DNA of 64,000 nucleotides, taken from positions 49,562 through 113,561 of the forward strand of contig JADNYV010000118.1 of the NCBI GenBank assembly GCA_015501055.1. The letters run 5' to 3'. The notes under the pieces are model-generated. The model did no database searches. It had not been told where the DNA came from and saw only the letters and a program-made list of their open reading frames with translations. Below are positions 35,224-45,832 of the stretch, in pieces. Source of the stretch: Mucidula mucida. Its lineage: Eukaryota > Basidiomycota > Agaricomycetes > Agaricales > Physalacriaceae. Position 1 is the stretch's first letter. Each line of letters opens with the position of its first letter. The position numbers and the translations under genes are program-made.

Positions 35224-38200
35224 GGTTTCCTGCGCAAGGAGTCAAAAGGTCAGAGTGGTTGGAGAAGAACACTCGGAAGGTTGACGCACCTGATGCATTC
35301 GGCGGCAACAACGCGCTTGAGAAGGCGGAATAGATGTAGTCCGGTCGCGAGACACGAGAATACGCGAGAAAGTAGGGTATATTTAGGAAGGCAAGTCTAC
35401 AAGCGCCAGAATTAGATTGTGGTCGGAGGGGTGAAAAGGAGAAAGGAAAAGGATGGAGTTGGAACCGATTTCGGAGGCTAATTTCGAAGCCGCATATCAA
35501 AGTTGAAAAGACGGCTGTACCACGCGTAAACAGGTCTCCATGAATACCCCAAAGAGGCAGGAAAACATTTGACGGCGTCGGCCCCGGCATCATAGACCAG
35601 GGACGGTAGATTCAATCTATACCAGTTCGCGGAGACTGGTTCCACGATGTATGAGGTTAGTGTCACCATTCCGTTGGTTTTCTCGGCCGTATCTCGTCCG
35701 TCGCCTCTCCAGACACGCGTAGCTTTCTCTCTGCGAGTCTGAATGCGTATCGGCTAAGATGATGTACTTGGTGCGGCACGGACTGGGTACGGTGTAAGCG
35801 CAGGACCGTTCTCAAGCATCTGTTCCCTCTAAATCCCCATTGAGCAGAAGCGTTGTCGAGCGCCGTTAATGTATCCGAAGACAAAAGGTCTTGTCTTCGA
35901 TCATGACGAGATCTTTGTAGTTCCTGGATCCTCGATCGAGCCTGAGAGCATGTGCGAAATGTCGGAACAGTGTCGGACATAGATGGACGACCTTTCTAGA
36001 AACCGCTGATATCGCAGACCCTGTCGGTACCGAACCATGTGCGCCTCACATAAGCCTCTGCCATGCGCTCACAAACCTTGAAACCCGACTCGTTGTCTTG
36101 CCTTCAACAGACGGTTCGTGATTCCTGACTGATTGTACGAAGCAGGAAGCGGACCGTAAGGTCAAGTCAAGAAGAGAAGCCTCTTCCAAGTAGCCCGCGG
36201 CCGTCCTCACCATGACAAGCAGCTGTTGATAATAACAGGGTGTGGTATCGTCTGAGTCCTTAGACGGCGGTTATTCTTCAAATTAGTTGACTTACTCCAT
36301 ATTCTGATATCCGTTGGGTGGCGGTCTCAACATAGGAAGATCTATTCCAATGCCAATAGAGGCAGAGTGAGCGTACGTTTTCAATTTACGGTTCAATGCG
36401 AAGCTAATGTCGTTACCTCTGGAAAAGAGTACGCGAGCGTATGTTGAAGAGACTTAGATGATGTTGAAGCGCTGGAATTTTCGGGTATAGAATTGATCCA
36501 GCGCTCTGACAGGCCTATGCCGTCAGAGTAGTGATCTAAGCCAAGATCAAGAGTGATGGGAGAGAACAGATTTTCCTCAAGCGGGTGACGCCATCTTCCC
36601 ACGGCTTCACTCAATACTCATCCCACCTGATCTGAGGGGTGTGAGACTCCACGGAACTCTAACACCTTGCCATAGAAATGCGTGCATCAGAGGCCCTCTT
36701 ACTTATGCACGTGTCTGAAGCGCGGAGCTCATCACGGGTAGGACCCTCAACCACTTGTCCGCAGCAGAACTGATATCATCATACCTTTCTAAGGCGTTGC
36801 TCTCGTCGCCACTCGCGACGCCCACCTCCGCTCATCAAGGCTGTTCATCAGTTTTCGAGATCATTCCTCCAATCACTCGATGCGGCTCAATAAGGCGATC
36901 ACCCCACCCTCGTCCTCGAGGTTAAAAATCTTGACAGTACAGGGTCTTTGAGGGTACCTATTTTGGAAGGAAGTCTGGACGTGTATGATGTATTTCTTTT
37001 CTACGCAGTTCTACGCGTTGCGTCGCGTCACGTTGGCATTGTCAGAATGTACAGGCACGGAGCTTCGCAGCCCTTGAGACACAATTGCCGGAAGGACTGT
37101 CTTTTGGTCAAGAAGCCAGGACTTGTGCCTTCATTGCTTCACAGTGACATTCGGGCACTCGGAGAGGAGAGTTGTTTATTCAATGCCTCCATACCGCGTC
37201 ATTTCCCCTCTTTAGGTACCCATCCCCGGTTCGTGCCGGCCATTTATAACTCGGAGCTCGACAACCGTCTTCTTCTTTGTTCACCGCTAACTCACCATAT
37301 GCATGGAAACCTAATGTTCGTGACACTAGCGCTCGAGGCAAGGAATGGTGGCGCGAACATTATGTACGTCGTGGCGTAAAGATGAGCTGGTACTTACGAT
37401 ATGAACGCGCAATATATACCCGTAGCGACAACGAAGTAACATAACGCCTGGAAGACATCGTGGAAAGTTCGGGAATGTCATTGGTTGATGCTCGACGAAG
37501 ACGAAGACGTTCTTTGATTGAGAAAGTTCAAAGCGGTGACATGGCGAAGGATGGCTATCTTCTCAGAATATATAATTTATCAACCCAGTGGACTAGACTC
37601 GTTTTCCTATAACGTTACACGCGTCAGCATTGCATCAGAGATGATCTGACGAGGTTGCGGACTCTCCTCCGCCTTAGAAGTCTCATCAATAGAATGCTCC
37701 GCCAATCTTTTCTACTCTGCACTCGGTGAAGGTGTGCAGATGGCGCCTTGTTTTGTTCCTTGTCTCCGTCAGTTCAATCGATGATCATACCCGAGTCGGA
37801 ACTCAGGCCTCGATCAAAGAAGCGCCTATCGTAAGACGCGCGGTCACAGGGCGAACCGAAATAGGTTAAACGAAGAATGCAGAGAACTCGAGGTCGACGC
37901 GCTTCAGGTAGCAATAATCCTGCCTAGACGCCGAGCCTTAATGCACGATCTGGCGTATGTAGGAAACGGGTCAGATGCAACTCTTGTCTTACTAGCAAGG
38001 GCGCCGCGCGTACACACCTGGTGCTCACCATCACGTTGAGGCGGGAACGGCGGGGAGAAGGAGAATAATTGAATAGATTAGCTTGGAGCATTCCACTCGG
38101 CAAAGTAAGAGCTGATGCCGGAACTCACATGAGTATGAATTGTTGTTGGGTTATGAAGCACGCGGTGAGGCCTTGGGAAAAAGGGAGACCTTGATGATCA

Positions 38201-39260
38201 CAGGCGCGATGTCAAAAGTGTTGCATTGCCAGTTCCCGAGAATGATGGACACAAATGAATAGCTTGGAGTAAATTATACTAACTGATAATTGGTTGTCAA
38301 CCAGAGCAGAATATTTCTCGCGAAGAGCGAGATCTGGCGTAGACGTGCGAATACGTGCTAGGAAAAACAACAAGCGCATTGAGGTGGGAGGTTTCAAGGG
38401 TGGGGCGGCCATGGTGGGCTGGTAAATTACGTTGAATGACAGCGATCGCCTATATGGGAAAAGGCAAAAATGGTCATAGTGAAGGGGCGAAACTTGCTCA
38501 TGGTCCATATTAGGAGCAAGTAAAGAGCACATCTAGTAGGGCGTCTTAGACCTGCCTTTAAAGCCTTGTTTGCCGAGGATTGGAGAATCCAGGAGTTGAT
38601 ATGACCGCCGTAATTTTCACGTCGGCCCTGAGAATACGAGGTATAACTTCCACACTATAATCTATGACATCGGGTGCTGTGGCGTTGAAGTTGTCAAGAA
38701 AATGTTTGCCTGAGCCTGGAAGAAGCCGGAAGGAGCAGACGAGGCCACGATATATCGCGATTCAGGTTGTGCACATTGCACTAAGCGACAACGTATCCTG
38801 TCGCAGCCGTGGGTAGTTCGAAGCGTTACTCGGGAGATGCCGCGACAAATTTAGGATTCAATGTCGGCCCGACTTTCCGTACCTTGCTCTCCGTCCACGA
38901 GTAGGTCTCCTTTCGGTGTCAGTCATTCCCTCATTATGGCCGGCGCCAGCAATTCCTCAAGATAATGTCCCTCTCACGGCTCTGCCTTTGCTGGATCCAG
39001 CTGCCTTAACGTTTTCAACAACCTTCCTTCATAAGGGTTTTCGGACACCGGTCTTACGGCCTCACTGGCCTTGAAACAATACTGCACTCCAGCCTAGTTC
39101 CTTCTTACAATCTTACGTGGCGCTGCTACTGTCCCCATCACCTGTCTGATCGGAACGGGAGGAGGGAAGTAAGCGATACCAATACTAGTCTGCAACTAGT
39201 ACGGGTATGTAATGGCGCTCCCGATCAATTGACATGGCCTTATTTTAACCTAGCGTACAT
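35224..39260. other. 4-kb region without a supported gene between APSES and Clr2-like genes
   Basis: This is the upstream region of both the APSES gene (minus) and the Clr2-like gene (plus), so it may be a large divergent control region, as is common for developmental regulators. Frames such as minus 35663-35980, minus 36393-36614, plus 36948-37379 and minus 38212-38532 lack domains. I saw no transposon ends or long repeats. Confidence 0.4.
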
Positions 39261-41389
39261 ATGGACAACTTGGTCGGTATATCTCTGCGACGCACGGATG
39301 GCAATGACTCTCGGCATCCCACACTGCCCACGTACGAGCGTGTACCGTTGGAGCATGTCACATCGCTGAAATGGAGAAGAGCTATTGCCACCGCTCTGAT
39401 CAAGCACACAGCTGGACAATGTACGTCGAAAAAAGTCTCTTTTGATCTTGTCTCATTGCTTTCGGCAGCCGATCGCAACTACATCTTGTCAGAATGGCCT
39501 GAAGGCTATTCCTTGTATTACCACACCAGGGCAAAACAACCTGAAGGCGTAGATAAGGCTCTACGACGTGACACGTATCTCATCGGTAGGCCTTCAATGC
39601 ACGACACGTAATGCGCGTGTTCTAACGCGTGTCTAGGTGGTCCCCGCACGTTTCGCACACCCGCAGAGTTCATACCTCACGCGATTTATCTGAACTCAGA
39701 TTCGCCTATTGGGAAAGAGTACTGTCAATGTTGTTACTGCTCTGGGAAACCTCAGAAATCTGTCTCGACGCAGCTGGTCAATGATGGTCTTCTTCCTCAA
39801 AAATCTGTCAAGGCATCCGCGTCTACTCCTATACCGCAAGTAAAAGTGCAACCCGTATCCCCAAGTCACAGTTTTCCCCCTTCACCCTTGACATCTATCA
39901 CAGCACCTGTTCCAATTTGCTTTCCTCCACAGGCTGAACGTACCCATAACGCCTCTCCTTCTCACCATCTGTGTATCAATCCCTCATCCTTGTCGCTAGT
40001 ATCTCATACTCCTCCTTCAAGCACTATCCCTCAGGCCAGTCAGCCCGCCCATGCGACCCCTTCTTCTCAATCATCTACCGCCCCCAGATCTTTGTCACAC
40101 GCCATTGCTCGGCTTCCGAGTGCGCCACACACACCCATTACATCTCCGATTCAAGGCGGATCTCAGCAGCCTTTCCCCTCGACCGTCTCTCCCGGATGCA
40201 TCCCAATGCAGGTCGCAACGCAGTTTACTGTTTCCGTCCAACGAATGACTCCCACTACCAAACGACTTTCAAACCTTGACCAGAGATTCCGGCAGGGTGA
40301 CATTGTATGGACGGCTCTCTCTATCCCACTCCCTGGCCTTCATGGGACTGCTGATTCAATCCGCTTCTGGCCCGGCATGGTGTCGACCAACGAGTCCTCC
40401 TTCGGTACATATGAAGTTGAGCTGTTCACAGCCGGAACACGCACCGTGCCGAGGCGCATGATTATTCCGTATCACGTTGTCCCACTGAGCGACGCGCTCA
40501 TGACCTCCATTGGGAGATTTACGACTGGCTCCTTTCCTATAGAATTGAAATATCTCCCATCGTGCGATCCTCGTTCCCTCTTCCCATGTAGCACGTGGGA
40601 GCAGAGCATGGGTGCATTTATTCTGGCTTCCCAGATGGCATCAGCCGTCAGCAAGCATTGGGCCCCCATCGGTGGTGCGTACATCCCATATTCGTTTAAC
40701 GTGTGGTGTCCAGCGTTTAACTTGTGAATTTTTTTTCAGCCCTAGATAACAACGGGCGTGCGAACGGTTCCGGGATGTGGTGGGGAGCCGAGAAAATAAT
40801 TCCCGGAGATATCGTTCGTCTTAGCGTTCCCAGAAAGCAGCTGGCTTCTAGTCGATATGTTGTGCCGCCCGCTGGTCCTGGCCCTCGTGCCTTTCAGGAG
40901 AGCGTGCTTGTGGCAGATGAGCTGCTGGGAGGAGGAGGAGCCAACGAACGCGTGGTGTTGATGCAGATCCATCGACTCGTCCCACTGTCACGCACGCCGG
41001 ATGGCAGGACTCATCATATCTTCGTCGGCGCGCTGTACGAGCTCGCGGATAAGGAATGGGAAGACTCTCCGTCCAGACCTCCGAATGCTCTGCTTCCCCC
41101 TGCTCCGAGCGGGTATAGGTTCCGACCCATCTTGCAGCCTGGGTTTGAAGCCTTGATCCATCCCGCTTTTATCCAAGGTCGTTATTACAGCCGTTTGGGC
41201 GAGATGATCATCCCGGATGCGCCATCGTATTCTTCAGCGCGTATTGCGGAGATGGAGGGTTTGACTATTCCGAAGGAGATCCAGTTGCCGAGCATTTATT
41301 CGAGCAGTCGGCGGATGATGGTGGATCAGGCTGCGTTGGACGCACATGAGAATTCGAGGCGGAGACATCTAGCTCGTATTACTCGATGA
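39261..41389 (+). CDS. Clr2-like transcription-silencing protein (copy B, intact)
   Basis: Three exons, 39261-39585, 39637-40671 and 40740-41389, with introns of 51 and 68 nt, give about 669 residues. N-terminal Clr2 domain (residues about 10-170): TYERVPLEHVTSLKWRRAI, LSEWPEGYSLYYHTR, RRDTYLIGGPRTFRTPAEFI, and the Cys cluster EYCQCCYCSGKPQ (C-x-C-x2-C). A low-complexity Ser/Pro/Thr linker follows (about 190-320). The C-terminal part begins RFRQGDIVWTALSIPLPG with FWPGMVSTNE (about 330-370), then MWWGAEKIIPGDIVRLS, HHIFVGALYELAD, and GYRFRPILQPGFEALIHPAF. Stop TGA 41387-41389. Known role of Clr2 (fission yeast): SHREC subunit acting in heterochromatic silencing in the nucleus. Basidiomycetes often have many Clr2-domain genes, so this may be a lineage-specific paralogue rather than the core subunit. 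Confidence 0.85.
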
Positions 41390-42120
41390 CCTGTCAGTGG
41401 CTTTTCACTAGGACATATTGGGTTCTTCATTATATAATTTATTCTGTTCCATGCACGACATCGCCTTTAGGACAGAACCGGATCGCGCCTTGTTCTTGCC
41501 CAAACCCCCCATGCGCGCCAAATTTGGTGCTCCATGGACCAACACGCTGCCTTGAGAAGATTGTCCACGATGTGAATCAGAACTGTGCCGAGAGAAACCT
41601 TGATGTCGCATTCAAGTCCGACTCCTTCCGCCGGGGTGGATGATTGTCATCAAAGAGAACTGTTTCTTGAAGAAACCTGTAGTACGTACCAAACACGGCA
41701 CCTTTTTTTCATTTCAGGGATCTAGGCCTTGCTTCTGAAGACCCTGCCCGGCGCATCTTGAGTTGTTTTCCTGTTGCAGTCATGATGATTTTTCGTGTCC
41801 GGTCTGTTCATGCAATTGTACTGGACTTTGTGAATCAACAGATACCAAACACAACCCAAAAGCACCTTGTCATTCTGTGTACAAAGGTAAAAATACCTCT
41901 GTTCCTAGAATGGACAAGGTATAAGCGGCTGATTGCAATGACGGAGGGAAGGATTTGTTGAGCTCGGAGAGGCAGTAGCAGAATAGGACGTCGAGTATAT
42001 GTATGGGGAGCTACGAATCGACGCTCTCGAATGGTACAGCGGACAAGTGGAACGAACGGAACGAAGTGTGGCGCACGGCGTGCCAAGTCCGTATACGTCA
42101 GTGGTCCGAGCGCGTTCAAG
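41390..42120. other. Intergenic region
   Basis: 3' flank of the Clr2-like gene and upstream flank of the candidate RNA. Short frames only, none supported. Confidence 0.3.
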
Positions 42121-42124
42121 TCGG

Positions 42125-42131
42125 TATATAA
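42125..42131 (+). promoter_or_regulatory. TATA box upstream of candidate ncRNA
   Basis: TATATAA in GGTATATAAGTCCC. A start about 25-30 nt downstream (around 42155) would place all the hairpins of 42177-42366 inside the transcript. Confidence 0.4.
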
Positions 42132-42154
42132 GTCCCTTGGACGACAGCTTGCTC

Positions 42155-42370
42155 TCTATACGGCACGGGTCCTAGACCCCAAGCGCTAACCTTCCGTCCA
42201 CTGGGACGGCCGCGGGGCACTTGGGGGAATCCCTGGGGACGTGTTAGACGTTCCACGCTGTGGTGCGCCGTCGAGCTCGACGTTCCGATAAAGTCCTCAG
42301 TGAGGCCACTGGTCTTGTCAACCAGTGCGAGCTAAGGGAGACCCCGAGCGATATGCTTGGGGTCTCTTTT
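42155..42370 (+). ncRNA. Candidate structured non-coding RNA, class unknown
   Basis: A dense series of perfect stems: CCCCAAG (42177-42183) with CTTGGGG (42220-42226) enclosing the hairpin CCGTCC-actg-GGACGG (42194-42209); the 14-nt palindrome CGTCGAGCTCGACG (42269-42282); CCTC/GAGG (42295-42305); CACTGGT/ACCAGTG (42307-42327); and a terminal GAGACCCC/GGGGTCTC hairpin (42338-42366) followed directly by TTTT (42367-42370). A TATA box lies upstream. The ordered stems, absence of a good open frame and terminal hairpin plus T-run suggest an RNA gene, possibly Pol III-transcribed. I could not match it to tRNA, 5S, U1-U6, SRP, or securely to RNase P/MRP. It could instead be a structured 5' leader. 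Confidence 0.4.
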
Positions 42371-43664
42371 CGGCTTATGTGGCCCTTCTGGCCGGACCCC
42401 TCACGCTCGTACGCTGCACGACAGCTGGACTTGGCTGGACTTGAGCTGTTTTTTGGTGTGTTTCGGCGTATATTCTTTTTTTATGTTCAGTTCTCTCACT
42501 TTTTACGACAGCAACCTCTTCTATCTGACAGCCTCTTCCCCTCCGCCAAAGCCCAGCTGCACACTCCTCCTCCTCGTCGAGCTACTCGCCGTCCAAGTCG
42601 GCACAGCCACCACGAGCCGACGATCAGGTGCATGTAAGGTGGGTGTTTCCATATTCGGGCATCAACGCTGCTGCGCGAGCCAATTCAGCGATCTTGAAAT
42701 CTAGTTGCACTCCTCCCCCTCGACTCCTGATGTTTGAACCAGATTTCCATGTTACGCGTTTGTTCAAATTCACAGGTGATGTGGATTACATTGTATTTCC
42801 TGAGGAAGACAACGTTCGACGGGCGGGGCATGAAGGTCAGAGAGCCGGATTTGGGTTCGTTAGCGCGGCTGCGTTGGCGGGTGAGGAGACCGGAGGGGAA
42901 GTGGAACAATTGTATGAGGGATGGAGGTTGTGATGAGATGGCGCACAGGAGAAGAAGTGTGGTGCAATTCACGGAGGGAACGGAGTATACTGTTGGGGAC
43001 GATTATTTGGTGGAGAACAGGGGCAGTAATAAGGTGTGAGCCATCTATTGTATTACATTATCATTGTTTCCTCTTGGATATCCCGTTTCCTGATTTACCT
43101 ATAATTTGACCGAAGGATTTTCGTTAACTTGTGAACCCCAAGATAGGGAATAGTATTCAATGTTCAAGGATAAAGCCTATCCATTGGAGATTGAGGCAAC
43201 GACATGCCCACTCCTCCAATTCATGCGACGCCCACGTCATCTGTCAGAGGTTCTTGAATTATTGCGCCACACATTGGTAAGTCCTTAGATACAGGTGGCT
43301 GTGCTAACTTGCAGAAGGAGTACTTGACGTACTCACGCAATTTCTCTGTATAGCGGAGCCTGAAAATCGCCAAGTCTTTTTCGTCTTGGGCGTTCTTTGT
43401 CGAGGGACGGCCCCGGCTGGTGCTTGCCCACTTAAGAGTAGCTATGCCCTCTTTCCGAAAAAATTCCCCGTATGGTTAGTTAGTTGACAATAACGAGGAG
43501 TAGAGCGAGGTGACTTTGGTCTAGATAGATTCGGATGAGGTCGAGTACATCAACGAATGTATCCGTTAAATGCCATTGTATTCATAAAGTATGTGGCTAC
43601 GCATATTTCAATCGATACATAAATGTCCCCACAAATACTCCCCACTTACATCCCTCCCAAAAAA
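42371..43664. other. Intergenic region with weak coding signal
   Basis: A plus frame around 42731-42933 (MFEPDFHVTRLFKFTGDV ...) could be an exon, but nothing confirms it. The rest is AT-richer and featureless up to the stop of the minus-strand P450. Confidence 0.3.
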
Positions 43665-45761
43665 TCAAACATGCACCACCCTCAACGGCACACACGCTCC
43701 CTCCGCACTAACCTCCTTCGGCCTAGGCAACAACGACGGAAACTTGCCCAGCTCCATATCCGTCTTGCCCCCATCAAACTCGAACCGATAATTCCTAATC
43801 AACACCGAAAGCACCGCCTACAATAAAATCATCAACAATTTCGTTCACACCCATAAAGATACACTGACCTTAAACTCCGTAATAGCAAACTGCTTCCCCA
43901 AACACGTCCTCGGCCCATCAATAAACGTCAACAAATGCCGATGCCCTTGCACCACATTCTTGCTCAGCGCGTCCTCATCCAACCACCTCTCCGGGTTAAA
44001 CGCCTTGGCGTCGGGGCCCCACACGTCCTCGGAGAGGTTCAAAGCGCGGATGGGCGTGGACACCACAGTGCCTTTCGCTATAAACAAACTCGTCACGACT
44101 TCCCCCGTCTTGGTCTTCATCGGGGAGGAGAGCGGTATGCAGTCGTCTTCCGCTGCTACGCGGGGTGATTCTTCGACGGGAGGGTGTGTGCGGAGGGTTT
44201 CGTGTACGATGGCGTCCAGGTATGGGAGTCCGGTGTTTACCTGCTCGTACGTCGGGTCGGTTGAAGTGAATTGTGAGAGTTCTTCACGAAGGCGATCTTG
44301 TAGCTTTGGCTGGCGGCATAGTTCGATGAGACACCACTGGTATCGAGGGTAGGTTAGGATACGAGTGGATCCTTGTATGAATGGGACTTGCCGTTAAGCT
44401 AACTGTCGGTGGGTGATTAATTAAAGCCCTCGGCGATGAATGAGAACTCACTGCTAGTCGTTTCATATCCAGCCAGCAACAAGACATTCTAAACATGATG
44501 AATAAACATACTACTCAACCACGAGGACTGCGTCCTTACCATCTGTGCGATAATCTCCTCACGCGACATATGGAAACTCGAATCATCGCTTTCCGTCCTC
44601 ACTGCGTCACAGATGAGTATCATATCCATCATACGCGCAATGAATGACACTTACGCAACATCCCAATGATGCTCTTATCCTCTGCCAAACCACCTTCTTT
44701 TCCCTTCTTCAACAGATCGTCCGCGACTTTGGTCAATTGGCTTTTAAAACCCTTCATCATCGTCATCCGCTGGTTGGGCACCTTCCTGACGATGGGGAAT
44801 TGCGATGCGAATATGATGTACAGCCCAAATGCGACGGGCCCACTCGAAAAGTCCATAGAGTCGAACACAGTTGGTACATCTTCGAGCGCGCGGAAGTCGT
44901 GCGAGAAGCCGGCTATGCCAATAGAGTCCATGCTTTGTTGTACAAAACAATCAGATGGGCGCACTCCGTCTGGAAACGCACTTACGACACTTTATTCATC
45001 CTGTCAAGATTGTTAACGTTACTGGGGGAGTACAATGAATTGCTTCGACATACCAACTCTGCACATCAATTACCTGTGACCCGTCTGCAGCCTGAGAACC
45101 CTCGAGAATAGCATTCCATTTAAGTGTCAGCTACGGAATGTCGTAAGTCGTCGACCCAAACATATGGACGTGGCGCCGAGCCTCACCTTGTAAGTAGTAT
45201 CATAAAACACTGACGTCAGATTGCGGATAGCTGCGTTGCTGAAGGCCGGCGTGAGTGCTTTGCGTTGCCTGCAAAGACGCGTCAATCGTAAGCAACCAAA
45301 CCAATTCAAGGAATGAACGTACCGCCGGTGTAACTCCCCCTCGGCCCAAAGCACACCGCGCCCGAACTGAAACATTGCTCAGCGTCGATGCGCTGCTGCG
45401 AAAGCGATCCACGTACCAGCGTCTCGATGAAGTCTCTCGACAACTTTGTCTTATTGTACCCGAAACCCTCCCGCGCGTAGAAATGCGTTATCGCCTTGGG
45501 GTCGTGTAACATTGTCTTGCTCGACCCAAATGGAGCCGGGACATTATACACAGGCCCATACTGAGATGCCCACTGCTCGTAGAACAAACTGGCGTCTGGC
45601 GCCTCCCGTAGAAACTTGGCAGCACCAAAAATGAAACTCTCCCGCGCCGGGCCAAGGAGAGGTGTCGTCTTGGACCGTGTGGACAGAGAGCTGACGAGCT
45701 TGTAAAAGAGGAAGCAGGCGAGGAGAAGGAGGCCGAGGTCGAAGGTTGAAAGATTAACCAT
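43665..45761 (-). CDS. Cytochrome P450 monooxygenase (second)
   Basis: Start at 45761: MVNLSTFDLGLLLLACFLFY is the ER membrane anchor, followed by LLGPARESFIFGAAKFL and FYEQWASQYGPVYNVP. After a ~47-nt intron come FGRGVLWAEGELHRR and QRKALTPAFSNAAIRNL, the C-helix region. The I helix is NVLLLAGYETTS, the K-helix HETLRTHPP (ExxR), the PERF motif FNPERW, and the heme loop TFIDGPRTCLGKQFA with the Cys ligand. The last exon (AVLSVLIRNYRFEFDGGK) ends at TGA 43665-43667. About ten short introns; no frame break seen. It belongs to a different P450 family from the gene at 17791, judging by the H-G-P-R-type heme loop. Substrate unknown. It is 16 kb from the other P450s and separated by regulators, so shared pathway membership is doubtful. 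Confidence 0.85.
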
Positions 45762-45824
45762 GGTACTGGAAATGGGGGGTGACGATGAGGATTAGCTTTG
45801 TGATGATGGCGATGGTGACGGTGG

Positions 45825-45832
45825 TATATATA
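45825..45832 (-). promoter_or_regulatory. TATA box of the second P450
   Basis: TATATATA, palindromic, 64 nt upstream of the minus-strand ATG at 45761. Confidence 0.6.

Noticed and set aside
35171..35593. 140-residue minus-strand protein upstream of the APSES gene
   Set aside because: It overlaps the APSES start in another frame, shows no domain, and most likely is its 5' leader.
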